Assembly: GCA_001247695.2 (NCBI GenBank)
Contig: LGRX02026996.1
Span: 1 to 64,000, forward strand
DNA: 64,000 nucleotides
Origin: Cymbomonas tetramitiformis
Lineage: Eukaryota > Chlorophyta > Pyramimonadophyceae > Pyramimonadales > Pyramimonadaceae
Direction of reading: 5' to 3'
The position numbers and the translations under genes are program-made. Under the pieces are notes generated by a model. That model was given only the letters and a program-made list of their open reading frames with translations. It was not told the origin of the DNA and did no database searches. Numbering within the stretch: position 1 is the stretch's first letter; each line of letters starts with the position of its first letter. Shown one piece after another: positions 27,598-39,111 of this stretch.

Positions 27598-29148
27598 AGT
27601 GCCGTTTGTTACTTATTAAGTATGGAAATCTAGGTTATCGGCTGCTCGCCGATAGCCTAGATACTTTGTTGCGCTACTGCAGGTACACCCGCTTGTGATT
27701 TTAATCACATTACATGAAGTGCAATTTTTTTCAACGTTCGTAACGAATATAAATGTACTCACAAGGCGAATACCTTTCTTTTGAGCTCTTGATCGACCCC
27801 ATCCGCAACCGCATCAGCTTCGTTTGCAGTCGCGACTGCAAGCTAAGTCGATGCGGTTCAAGATAGGGTCGACTAATTCATTGCAGCTGAGGGGTTTTCG
27901 TGCGGTTTAGCGCAAGAAACTTACGGGATATATTCGTATCAATATTATGAATATATCCCGTAAGTTTCAGGGCATGCCGTCGAGTACGCTCGAAACGGTC
28001 ACATCTTGACAAGAGGATAAATCTAAACCCAAAACGCCTCTTGTCAAGATGCGACTGTTTGAAGCATACTTAACGGCAGGCCCTGCAACTTCCGGGATAT
28101 ATTCATAATATTGTTATGAATATATCTGCCAGGTTTCGTGAGTTAGAGTGCACGACAACTCCAATTCTGCAAGGCAGTTTTGGGTTTGGGTAAATCAAAA
28201 CCCAAAACGCCTCATGCCAATATGCGACTGTTTGAAGTATGCTCCAAGGTATGACCTGAAACTTCCAGGATATATTCATAATATTGTTATGAATATATCT
28301 GCCAGGTTTCGTGAGTTGGAGTGCACGACAACTCCAATTCTGCAAGGCAGTTTTGGGTTTGGGTAAATCAAAACCCAAAACGCCTCATGCCAATATGCGA
28401 CTGTTTGAAGTATGCTCCAAGGTATGACCTGAAACTTCCAGGATATATTCAAAACATTGTTATGAATATATCTGCCAGGTTTCGTGAGTTGGAGTGCACG
28501 ACAACTCCAATTCTGCAAGGCAGTTTTGGGTTTGGGTAAATCAAAACCCAAACCCAAAACGCCGCATGCCAATATGCGACTGTTTGAAGTATGCTCCAAG
28601 GTATGACCTGAAACTGACGGGATATATTCATAATATTGTTATGAATATATCTGCCAGGTTTCGTGAGTTGGGGTGCACGACAACTCCAATTCTGCAAGGC
28701 AGTTTTGGGTAAATCAAAACCCGAACCCAAAACGCCTCATGCCAATATGCGACTGTTTGAAGCATGCTTCAAGGTATGACCTGAAACTTACGGGATATAT
28801 TCATAATATTAATACGAATATATCCCGTAAGTTTCTTGCGCTAGAAGCAACGCACGAAAACCCCTCGGCTGCCGTGAATTAGTCGACCTTATCTTGAACC
28901 GCATCGGCTTAGCTTGCAGTGGCGACTGCAAACGAAGCTGATGCGGTTGCGGATGGGGTCGATCAAGAGCTCAAAAGAAAGGTATTCGCCTTGTGAATAC
29001 ATTTATATTCGTTACGAACGTTGAAAAAAATTGCACTTCATGTAATGTGATTAAAATCACAAGCGGGTGTGCCTGCAGTAGCGCAACAAAGTTGGGGCGG
29101 GCAGCCGATAACCTAGATTTCCATACTTAATAACTTACGAACGGCACT
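27598..29148. repeat. Foldback element copy A with long arms
   Basis: The left arm (AGTGCCGTTTGTTACTTATTAAG, then TTATCGGCTGC, CTGCAGG, a TCAACGTTCGTAACGAATATA block, GAGCTCTTGATCGACC and CGCATCAGCTTCG) is found inverted in the right arm. The arms are imperfect but over 250 bp long. A related structure lies at 41040-42347, so this is a family and not a chance palindrome. Confidence 0.75.
28095..28793. repeat. Four tandem units of 173-179 bp
   Basis: GGATATATTC recurs at 28095, 28268, 28441, 28620 and 28793, so the period is 173, 173, 179 and 173. Each unit contains the hairpin ATATTCATAATATTGTTATGAATAT and an inverted GGGTTTGGGT / ACCCAAAAC pair. The array is the core of the foldback element. 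Confidence 0.85.
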
Positions 29149-29510
29149 GCTGACTATGACGTTCAGCGTTTGCGACTGCGAGAGGTGAATCTTTGAAACG
29201 CGAAGCAAATCTTTCGTCCCAAAAATGACAAAGTGACCTGATCCGAACCATTGCAGAAATTCAGGGAACTCGTGTTTGTGAAACCATGACGAAGTCCCTC
29301 GACACCACGATTAACTCGGCATCGTGACTAGGCAAGATCTGACGTTCCTATCCACCTCGCCCTGAATTTCGCCAAAGTTCCGCCCCTGCATCTGCCGTCA
29401 ATCTTACGCAGATCTTATAAATCGTACAGCCCGTCTTGCCATTTCCAATTTCGCCAAAGTTCCGGGTGCCATTAAAATGTCGTTTTTTGAGAGTCGCTCA
29501 GAAAAGCGTG

Positions 29511-31510
29511 AGCACGTCCACCAGCGGCGCCAACCATGTGAGCCCCTCGCCACTAATGCTACCACCCATCTAAGCCGGCTTCACTAGTGCTACCACCCAT
29601 GCGAGTCCCTCCGACTTACAGGTCTCCTCCCCCGACACCTCCTATGTACTCTTCCCACTGGCGCGCTTGCCTCGATTGCAGAAGAGACCCTCATCACCCA
29701 TCCCTTGGTGCCGAATGTCAGAACATGGAGGATGACTACTTCCAGAGGGTCCAGTCCCAGTTGCAGAAGTCGCGGGGACTGGAGGACTCAATGTCGAAGG
29801 AGCTTAAGCGTAATAGAATTCGTCAATACCGATGCCGATGGCATCTATCGACATTCGTAACGGATCGCTCACCGAATCCGGCGGTAGAGTGCAATTTGAT
29901 ATACACATACCGTCGAATACCGATACCGCGACACCGATAGTAGTGTCACCTCAGCGCTCAGCCCTTGGGGGTGGTGCTCAGCACCACACCCGAGCTGCTC
30001 ATATCGAAGACCACTGGCGGGGGTATGGGTGATAGGCAAAGGTTCCATGGGTGAGGAAATCTGAAGGCTGTTGTCTGAAATAATTTACAAAGCCAAAGAA
30101 CTCGTACAATGTCATCCTCACACGTTCTGGACCGGTGCACAGCATATATATACCGAAAACGTTGTCGGCGAGCACATAATGTTCCACACTTTCGTGCGGC
30201 CTGCGATCAAATCATTGGTGTTCGGGATACATGCTGAATGTGTTCCGCACAAATTCGGCAAATATTCGGGAAATATGGGGGTTATCGGCTTGTTGGACTC
30301 GCCGCATCAACGAACACCGCATGCGAAGGAGGATCCCAAACCATATCATATCTTGTCACCGTATCCCACATAACTAAATGGTATGTGTCACAGTGCAGCG
30401 AGCGGAGCGCGAGAGGTGCTGTGTCACATCACAAAGGTTATGTGACAGACCGGAAAGAAGGTACCACTACGTGGTATGAGGTTTCGAACTCTGTGAGAGT
30501 TCGGCTCCGCAGTTTGATTTGTTTCAAAGAAGGGTGTTATTCCCACCCACCTCCCATGCTTGAGTTCTGCTTTGCTTTTGGTGGTTGATTGATCACTGGT
30601 ATGATGATTTTGTGTTGTTCATATTTCAGAGTCTTGGATAGCATGCAGTGCTTAAATTGGTTCATTTCCATGAGTCTTGGTGCACAATGCAAGTTGGGTG
30701 CCAATTGCAGTGTGTTGTGAATACCCTTTCGAGATCCTAGTATTGCTTGACAGATGAGATTGCTGGGTAGCTGGGGTAGTTAGGGGGGTATTGTAGTGCA
30801 CGTGTGTCACATAACTGATAGGTATGTATTCGTGGATAGGTTTGCACCACATAGCGATTCAAGTTTCCATTTCGGAATATTAAGACGTTATTTCATAGTT
30901 AATCATGAGGAATCCCTTCGAACCATCGATAAAATGGAAATGCTTTCTGCTTTATTTCGTAAGTTCAATTGGGAAGTTGTCATTGTAATGTCATAGAAAT
31001 GCGTCGTTTGCCTATGGGGTACTCACATATACTGTGCGGAATTGGGGTTCCCGATTGATGACTGGTTACAAGTAGGCACCAGGACATTTGAAATCTCGAA
31101 ATGCATTCCTAAACTGTGGTCGAAAGCGAGTATACTTACTTCTTCAGGATACCGGCAAGCTTGGTGGATGCTCACTCGTACCTTTAATTTTATTCCAAAA
31201 TTATTGGAACCATCGCGCATAACTATAATGTATCACAGGATGATGTCAGGCACAAAGCTCACAACAAAGCAATAAAGGTAGACCCAGGGATCACAGCAAA
31301 TCGGCCTTTGTGCAAAATACCTTTTGATACAACACTTGGACTTTTATTACTGTTCACTGCTATTCAACTGCATCATCAATCCAAGTCTAACAAAAATCAC
31401 AATACTCCTATTTAAAACTAGCTGACTTATTCCATATGTACACTATGTATCTACAGGCACTGCAGCACCCAACAAACATATCTACAGGCAGTGCCACCCC
31501 GTGATGTCAT
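29511..31510. other. Gene-poor interval, one weak exon-like frame
   Basis: Most frames are short. At about 29587-29815 a plus-strand frame reads like protein (a Pro-rich start, CLDCRR, then a helical DDYFQRVQSQLQKSR stretch), preceded by a possible acceptor (GACTTACAG near 29620), but no partner exon was identified. Around 30390-30450 a short region has inverted GTGTCACA words. Nothing else is supported. Confidence 0.3.
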
Positions 31511-33710
31511 TCAAACATTAACAACCAGTCGGAGAGGTTTGGGCTTGGGAGACAGGCATTGTTGACGTGCAGCCTCTGCAGCGGCAAGCTTCTGCTCCAA
31601 TTTTTGCGCAACTTCCTTTGCTGTCTGCATACACGTAAGAACGGTATAAGTAATGGCACCTTGAACAGCAAAGCTATAATTCTGAAAATAAATTCAAAAC
31701 ATAGCACACCACAGGGAGTAATAGCCACCTTCTCAAGGTTCTCCTTATGCTGGTTTACTACCGCCACGTGCTTCTCAACCACCGCAGACGCTTTGGAGCG
31801 GACCGACTCGATCACCATCTGCCTCTTGGCAGAAGCTTGGTCCAGCTCCTGCTGAATCTTCCCCGCCAAGTACTCGGATTTCTTCGGGGAAACAGCATGC
31901 TGCACGACTACAGCGTCATGCCTTGCAGTCACTGACGCTGCCTTGGAGCGGACGGCGTCAACATGCTGCTGGTGTAAGTCCTCGGCAGTTTCCATGCTGC
32001 GGGCCAGGCGCAGCGCGATCTCCTCGGTTCGCTTGCGGCGCTCCTTGAGAGCAGTTTCACGGCCATTATCCGCCTTTTGAAGCACCAACGTTGCCTGTGA
32101 GAGTTCAGAAACACCTCAGTCTTCAAGACTCTCAGACGGGTCTACACTTGTGTTGAACGACTCCATGAAGTCCGAGGTGTTTCGCTCTCAAGTATATACT
32201 TGCAAAATCACCTCCGGAAGGGAAGCCTACAATGAGGCTTGGGGAAGTTTTCATAACGTTGCGCCACACCAGTTCAAGACAGAAACTTGCCTTACTGCGT
32301 GTTGCCTCCAGATTCTCCACACGCTTCTTCTCTGCAAAGTCCAGCTTCCTCTCTAAACGTTCCGCCAGCTGCGAGCGCTCACAGTCCTCCTCCGCGCGAA
32401 CTTTTGTCACCACCGCGCTGGGAACCATTCCCAACGTGTTCACAGCCGCCTTCGTCTTTGCCATCTCGAGCTTCTCCTCACGCTTCTTCTGCGCGGACTC
32501 AAGCTTAGTTTCGAGGCGCACTGCGAGGGTCGCGAGCTCCTCCTCCTCCTGCTGCCGCAACTTCTCGCGCACTGCGGTGGGACTGTTGCCGAGGGAGTTA
32601 TTGGCCGCCTTGACCTTGGTCAACTCCAAAACTTCCTCGCGCTTCTTCGATGCAGACTCCATCTTCGATTCCAAACGCTCCACAAGCTGGGAACGGGAAG
32701 CAGCTTCCTCGAGGCGCACTTTCTCGGCCACGGCGCGCGGGCTGGTTCCAACCGAGTTCACTGATGCACGAAGTTTCTTCGCATATTGAAGACAGCTTCG
32801 CTTGAAGGCTGCACTCTGAAAACCACGCAAACCCCAGCCATAAGACTTGGAAACAGGCTAGACTTGCAACACGCGGCGACACGGAAAAATAATGCAGTTG
32901 ATATGAGGTGCAGCACAATATAAAGGACTCGGTATCTTATTCGGTATTCAGCAGCGGCTACATGGAAAACCTGGCACTGACATGTTAAGGCGAAAAGCAA
33001 GCTTCTATACCTGCTGTCTCTCATCAATTGCGTGACGGAGGCTATCCGTTTGCACAGACAAGTATTGTTGAGCAAGACTCACGCGGTGGTTGAAGCCTGA
33101 GGCCACCTGCAGAGAGTCAACACCATGTCCTCATTAAAACGCGTCATATCCAGGGACAAAGAACACGGCGAACTCTTTACACCCAGCACGAGCAAGTAAA
33201 GGGAGCAGCGACAATACCTTTGCGTTCTTAAAAACAGCGAGCTGCGATGCGTTCACCTCCTGCACAAGCAGTTCTCCAGGTATGCTATCAGCCATGGGAA
33301 GCCAACCATATTTGCTAAATGCTTTTCTATTGCGGCAGGGCAAATAACTTTCACAGAATATAGTGGAAGGACACGCGATGGAAACTTCGAAGAGCGAGTA
33401 CAATATGGTATGTACGCAGGCATATTGCACCAGACATCAACAGCAACGAACCTGCTGTTCTGGATCAAAGCCCCCTTAACAGACTCGGTACCAGGCGCGC
33501 ACTCCCCTCAATCCAGAGGCATAAGGAGGATGTAAGGTACCATACAACTGAAAGTGGCAGCTTAAGTGGTGAGAAGAGACGCGTGCTTACCTTGCGTTTG
33601 TGCCTGATGATTGCGGTACGACTCTTCAAACGGGTGGCAACTTCAGGTACAGCACCCTTGGTACTTTTTCCAATATCAACCACGATTATATTCTTCAAGG
33701 TGCTTGCCAT
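31511..33710 (-). CDS. Six-exon coiled-coil protein with stathmin-like repeats
   Basis: The minus-strand exons are 33591-33710, 33218-33259, 33083-33106, 32291-32815, 31729-32094 and 31511-31624. Every junction is phase 0, and the sum is 1,191 bp, 396 residues plus TGA. Donors are GTAAGC, GTATTG, GTGAGT, GCAAGT and GTGGCT, and all acceptors end in AG. The GCAAGT donor follows AAG, as in known GC-AG introns. The protein is almost all charged helix. Exons 4-5 hold about five repeats of 40-50 residues, each with a segment like RLESKMESASKKREE followed by KxKAA and often SP or TP. This recalls the tubulin-binding stathmin helix (inference), so a microtubule or cytoskeletal role is possible. There are no lesions, in contrast to most genes here. 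Confidence 0.75.
32285..32290 (-). other. GC-AG intron donor
   Basis: The minus strand reads AAG then GCAAGT. No GT donor near the end of exon 4 keeps the frame, while this GC donor joins exon 5 in phase 0. The intron would be 32095-32290 (196 bp), ending in CACAG. Confidence 0.55.
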
Positions 33711-35589
33711 AGTTCCTGTTCGAGAGGTAACTGAAAAGGGAATAGTGTGTTGTACGTTTACCGTGCGGAAGAGTATTCAACTGTCGTGTGCGTGACTGTT
33801 CAACTGTTCAAAATGGTTCCGGTGATTTCAACGACAACCTTTATGTCGCGTCGCGTCGTGACACAGTGTCACAAGTGTCACTGTATGCTGCACTGCCGAT
33901 CATCAGCTGATGAACCATGATGATGATGATGATGATGGGGCGAATTCTTAAACGTTGGGACTTCCACTTGGCGTTGGGCGTATCGCAGTGTCGAGTGTGG
34001 AGTGTCACTTGTATGGGGGATTTCTTTCGCTGACGATGACGACGCGACGCGACGCGACGCGAGCACGCGACACGACGCGGCGGTGGAACGGACGATGCGA
34101 ATGGACGTTCGTAAATCCAACGGTGTCGATGATGATAGCGAAGGATGAGTAAGGCCTATCAAAGGCGAAGCGATTCAAGCGAACGCTGACTAAAACTTTA
34201 AAATCGTTATCGGTTATGAACCGTTGAAACGACCGCAGAGCTCTGGACGTGAAATACGTGATCTGTCAATTCGAATTGATCACATACCTCGTATGACGAT
34301 GACGTATCTGATATGCATATCAGTCACTTCAGTGAACTCAGAAGTCAGAACTTGAACTGCAACTGGTCAAAACAAATAAATTATCGATCGCGATGACAAA
34401 TTGTCATGTCGCACGACTACGACTGCGACTGCGACGAAACGAGAATCGGGATGAGGTCTTGGTCGATGAGCATGACCATCCGATGGTGACCATGAGCCAT
34501 GAGGATGACCATGACATGAGCCGATATCGATATCGTGGACACATCGCTATCGCTAGCGCTATCGATACATGATCTTGATGAGGATGACATGACATGAGGC
34601 AAAGAAGAAAGATAGGCAGAGCAAGGGGCACGGGCATAGAATTAGATGATAGAATATAAACTGTGTACTGTATATTGGGAATATTCTATGCCCCTTGAGG
34701 CAGAGCAGAGGGAGAGGCTACTGTATCGACGATTCGAGTGACTAATTGCGAGACACCCGCACCCGACCGCACCACGACCGACTGGCGCGTGGCGCTGGCG
34801 CTGGCGCTGGCGATGGTGATGGTGATGACCATGACCATTGACCCATGATGACCGCGACCGTGACCATGAGATGACTCATGATGTGACCATATCGCATACT
34901 AGGCTTGGTCGATCTCAATTTTGAGATCTCCGCTAGGCCTGTCTCAGGCCAAGGATGCGCTTTGGGTTTTTGGCGTTGGCGGTGGCGTGGCGCGCAGTTT
35001 TTGTCAGCGTGGTGGCGCGCCACGGCGCTGGCGCGGCGCCTGAATTTTGGGGGTGCCGCCCGCAACGCTGGCGTGGCGCCTGGATTAATTGGGGCGCCAG
35101 CGCGCCGGCGCCCTTGGCGAGAGACGGGGTCGTGGGGAGAGTTTGGAGGAGGGGCAGCCCCCCGTCCGTAATCGACCGCCTTCTACCTTGAAAATGCCTC
35201 TCGTGGGGCGTGACATGGCGTGACAAGCGAAGGGTGGCCCGTGGCGATGACGTCGTGGGACTGGCGTGGCGAACGAGCCAGCGCCGCTGGCGGAGCGCCT
35301 CGATTACGATGGAGCGATGGCGCGCCGTGGCGGCAGCGCGGCGTGTGCATTTTCCTGGCCCGCCAGCGCTGACGGGGCGTGTGGGCTCTCAAAATGGGTC
35401 AGGCGCCAGATATGGCGCGCCGGCGCGTCCAAAGCGCATCCTTGTAAGTCTTAGGCCATCTGAAACGATCTGATCGTTCGATCATCTCATCATTCGTTTA
35501 TATTTTGTATTTATACAAACAATACAACAGTGGTCAGTGAAAGAATACAAACGTACTAGGCGGATCGATCTCAAAAAGAGATCTCCACT
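33711..35589. other. Simple-repeat-rich intergenic sequence
   Basis: Contains GACGC repeats (about 34045-34065), GATGAT and ATGACCATG runs (33917-33938, 34480-34520, 34815-34845), ATCGATATCG words and a GC-rich tract with GGCGC words (34960-35430). Open frames in the GC-rich tract arise from composition and show no domain. The promoter of the coiled-coil gene should lie just above 33710, but I see no clear element. Confidence 0.5.
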
Positions 35590-35782
35590 AGGCCATCTGA
35601 CCGTAGGATCATGTGCGCGAGAGCGCGACAGTGCTTCGCTTTTTGCATCCCAACATGCCATGCCATAACGCGAGGGTGGCGTCGCGATAAATGTACGCGA
35701 CTGCAGTGGCACTGTCATCGTTAGCGTCTGGCGGTCGTGAGATCGGAAGTTCGTCTGTGTCGCCCGTTGGGATTCGCGCTTT

Positions 35783-36071
35783 ACTGGAATATCCCGGTTC
35801 ACGGATATCAGACAGTCCTGGAACCAATATAGATCAACTCTTATAAGAAATAAACCCTAAGCTAGATATACCCGGAACGGTCACGGAGTCAGGATTCGCG
35901 GCCATGAATCTGAAATTCCCGGCCGCGAATTCCGAGGAACGGTCTCGAGTCTAACTACATGTGACACTCGGTGTGTCACAGCACGGGCTTACGGATCAGT
36001 CACGGTCCAGTGTTGGCTACCTAGGAATCTGTCATAGGGGCCTGCACCGGGACTCCCGGTCAGGGCTGCCT
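35783..36071. repeat. 289-bp repeat, uninterrupted copy
   Basis: Recurs at 36210-37525, where it is split by the hAT-like element. It contains GCGGCC and CCGGCCGCG-type palindromic words related in design to the ATTCACGGCCGTGAAT palindromes at 22 kb. Its position 35979-35986 is the empty counterpart of the insertion site. Confidence 0.8.
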
Positions 36072-36413
36072 GCTCACCGCAAACCGCTCATCTCAAATTT
36101 CCCGTGCGTGCCCAAACGCGCCGTCGCGCACCACCTCTCAAAGCGGCCGTTTTAGCCAATCATGGCCAAATTAGCTGTGGAAAAATAGCGTGGAATGGGT
36201 CCACGACCTACTGGAATATCCCGGTTCACGGATATCAGACAGTCCTGGAACCAATATAGATCAACTCTTATAAGAAATAAACCTTAAGCTAGATATACCC
36301 GGAACGGTCACGGAGTCAGGATTCGCGGCCATGAATCTGAAATTCCCGGCCGCGAATTCCGAGGAACGGTCTCGAGTCTAACTACATGTGACACTCGGTG
36401 TGTCACAGCACGG

Positions 36414-37432
36414 CAGTGCCGACAACGGATCCGGAGCAGCTCCGTCTCCGTTGTACGGAGCACCGATTTTACCAGGCTCCGGCTCCGTAGGAGCCCGCGA
36501 GATCGAGGATTCGCATTGCTCCGTCTCCGACGGGGCGTTGAAAAGTCAGGCTCTGGCTCCGTAGGAGCCAACCGAGTCCAAGCTCCGTGCTGATCTGGCT
36601 CCGACGGTGCAGAATATAATCAGCCTCCGAGCCCGCGGAGCCGTGAAAATTTAGGCTCCGATGCGATCCGCGCTCCGCGGATTCATATTTTGTCACGCTC
36701 CGGCTCCGAATCCGGGCGGATCTAACAACATTTTACGGGGTAGACAAAAATCCTGAGTTAGCTTTGAATGGCGCAGTCGGTCCGCCCACCATCTCACCAT
36801 GGCCCCTCCAAGGCCTGCAGCATGCTGTTCAGACCTCACTCCCTTGCGAGATCATAAAAAATACCCAGGTCCTGAACAAGTCGATATGGCTGTCGTGGTG
36901 AACATACCGGGGTCGTGGTTCACGTCCATGTCACCGAGCGAGAGAGCCAAGACGTTCTCGGCGACTGCGGTGGAGTATCAAGAAGTTCACCAGTTCGGAA
37001 CTGGACGCTCATCCGCCAAGACCGAGGGGATACGGTTCCAGGTATAATTATCCAGCTTTAATACTATCAGCAAGCCGCCTACGCTCGTAAGTAGCCCGGA
37101 AACCCGGTCCGAGCGACGCGCTTCTTGGCACGCTTGGTGCCATTCTAAAACATGCACAAAAACACGGTAGGATCCGTTCGTTCCGCGCAATCCGGCGGAG
37201 CTTGAAAGCTTCAGGCTCCGGCTCCGTAGGAGCGCGAAAAAGTGAGGGTTCGCCAAGCTCCGGCTCCGCAGGAGCCGAAAAAAATGAGGCTCCGGCTCCG
37301 GAGGAGCTGCCAAGCACCACGCTCCGTCCCATCCCGGCTCCGTAGGAGCCGTCGAACATGAGGGTCCGGCTCCGCAGGAGCCGGTGGACACCAGGCTCCG
37401 AGGTGGCTCCGTTGGCTCCGTTGTCGACACTG
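36414..37432. mobile_element. Non-autonomous hAT-type transposon
   Basis: 1,019 bp. The ends are CAGTGCCGACAACGGA and its near-perfect inverse (15 of 16). An 8-bp target duplication CAGCACGG flanks it (36406-36413 and 37433-37440), and the unoccupied paralogue at 35979-35986 carries one copy. An 8-bp duplication and CA-G ends are diagnostic of hAT elements. The interior has at least eight short inverted modules of the type GGCTCCGGCTCCGTAGGAGCC scattered on both sides, probably subterminal transposase sites, and no transposase. Confidence 0.85.
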
Positions 37433-37544
37433 CAGCACGGGCTTACGGATCAGTCACGGTCCAGTGTTGGCTACCTAAGAATCTGTCATAGGGGCCTGCA
37501 CCGGGACTCCCGGTCAGGGCTGCCTATACAGATTTCAGCACGCT

Positions 37545-37600
37545 TTGCTGCTGCTGCTGTTGTTGTTGTTGTTGTTGTTGTTGCTGCTGCTGCTGCTGAT
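37545..37600. repeat. CTG/TTG triplet microsatellite
   Basis: An interrupted run of CTG then TTG then CTG triplets. Similar short tracts end the dispersed repeats downstream. TAAG/GTAAG tetranucleotide runs follow at 38455-38495. Confidence 0.85.
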
Positions 37601-38408
37601 TAAGTACTAGGCGTTGTCAATCACAAATATGCGATCTCCACTAGGCGTCGATCTTTTTGGACAACACGATTAATTACCATTCCGTCCGACGTGGCACGCC
37701 GCGATGCTCGTATTTCTTTTTGTCGGGCGTTACATTTTAGTGCAGTCGTGGCAGCCGAGGTTCCATCCGGTAATTTCGATTTACGAACATCGCGTCGGCC
37801 ATGCGATGTTAACATGGATATCGCCATTACATCATCTGACCGCAGGATCATGTGCGCGACAGTGTTTCGCTTTTTACTTCCCAGCATGCCATGCCATAAC
37901 GCGTGGGTGGCGTCGCGGTAAATACACGCGACTGTTGTGGCACTGTCATCGTTAGCGTCTGGCGATCGTGAGATCGAAAAATCGACTGCGTCGCCCGTTG
38001 GGATTCGAGCTTTGTTGTTGTTGCTGCTGTTGCTGCTGCTGCTGATTGACTAAGGTAATTTACTTCATGCCAAGACTATAAAGGTCAGAGGTCTAGGCGT
38101 TGTCGATCACAAATATGCGATCTCCACTAGGCGTCGATCTTTTTGGACGGCACGATTAATTACCTTGCGATGTTAACATGGATATCGCCATGACATCATA
38201 TGACCGCAGGATCATGTGCGCGACAGTGCTTTGCTTTTTGCTTCCCAACATGCCATGCCATAACGCGTGGGTGGCGTTGTGGTACATACACGCGACTGTT
38301 GTGGCACTGTCATCGTTAGCGTCTGGCGATCGTAAGATGGAACATTCGACTGTATCGCCCGTTGGGATTCGAGCTTTGCTGCTGCTGATGTTGCTGTTGC
38401 TGCTGATT

Positions 38409-39036
38409 GAGTAAGGTAATTTACTTGATGCCAAGACTATAAAGGTCAGAGGTAGTAAGTAAGTAAGTAAGTAAGTAAGGTAAGGTAAGGTAATTTGGTC
38501 CGGTTCCAAATCATAAGGAGCAGAGGTTACAAACAAAGGCGGACCTGGCGGTGTCATCGTTATCGTTTGGCGATCGTCAGATCGGACATTTGTTCGTGTC
38601 ACCCTTGGGATTCGGTTTTTGTTTGTTTAAGTAAGTAAGTAACGTTCATGCTATACCCAGATTTGGGCTTTTGGACCTGGGCGCTTTTTTATCACTGCTC
38701 TGTGGTTGGCTCAACTCCCGGCGATTCATTCACAATTATTTACCTCTGGGTTTTCATTTTGCACTTTTTGCGCTTTTCATTTCGTGGGGGTCGAACTTGG
38801 ACAGAAGACATGCCCAGTTGAGCCCAAAGCCCAAAGTTTGCGCTTCTCCGACCCCGCAGTTTTTACTGCGAGGTCTTGGATCGTAATCGGCTGACGGTCA
38901 GTACGCCTCACCGGGAAAACAGATCGCTTATCGTGAACGACGACGTGGGACGGATTGAACATGACAGTTTCAATAATAATAATAATAATAATAAAACATT
39001 TACGCTAGCAAAAGGGGACAAAGTCCTGAGAGTGCG
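38409..39036. other. Non-coding with simple repeats
   Basis: TAAG runs (38455-38495), a repeat remnant (38551-38615) and an AAT run (38973-38994). No gene is supported. Confidence 0.5.
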
Positions 39037-39111
39037 GTGACCCTGCTGTGCAGGCAAGTGAAAACACAAGGGGCTACTCCCTCCGCTACAGCGCGCCCAA
39101 GAAGGGCTCAA

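Larger units (their letters stand above)
27357..29510. mobile_element. Inverted-repeat transposable element with about 40-bp outer ends
   Basis: The first 40 bp (CACGCTATTCTGAGCC...) match the reverse complement of the last 40 bp (29471-29510) at 35 positions. Inside lies a longer pair of inverted arms, 27598-27910 and 28835-29148, and a tandem array. No transposase is encoded, so it is non-autonomous. I could not fix a target duplication. Confidence 0.6.
35594..38376. repeat. Dispersed repeat family, three copies
   Basis: A segment of about 185 bp (from CATCTGACCGTAGGATCATG to GGGATTCG-GCTTT) occurs at 35594-35782, 37833-38012 and 38196-38376, with a remnant at about 38551-38615. Copies two and three also share an upstream block (CTAGGCGTTGTC at 37608 and 38092). 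Copies end in CTG/TTG triplet runs at 38013-38045 and 38377-38408. It may be a SINE-like or MITE-like element; no tRNA-like box was recognised. Confidence 0.6.

Noticed and set aside
28095..28793. CRISPR-like array
   Set aside because: Units are 173-179 bp and nearly identical throughout; there are no unique spacers, and the sequence is eukaryotic.
34905..35473. Several GC-rich ORFs
   Set aside because: Open on both strands because GGCGC words lack stops; no shared or known domain.
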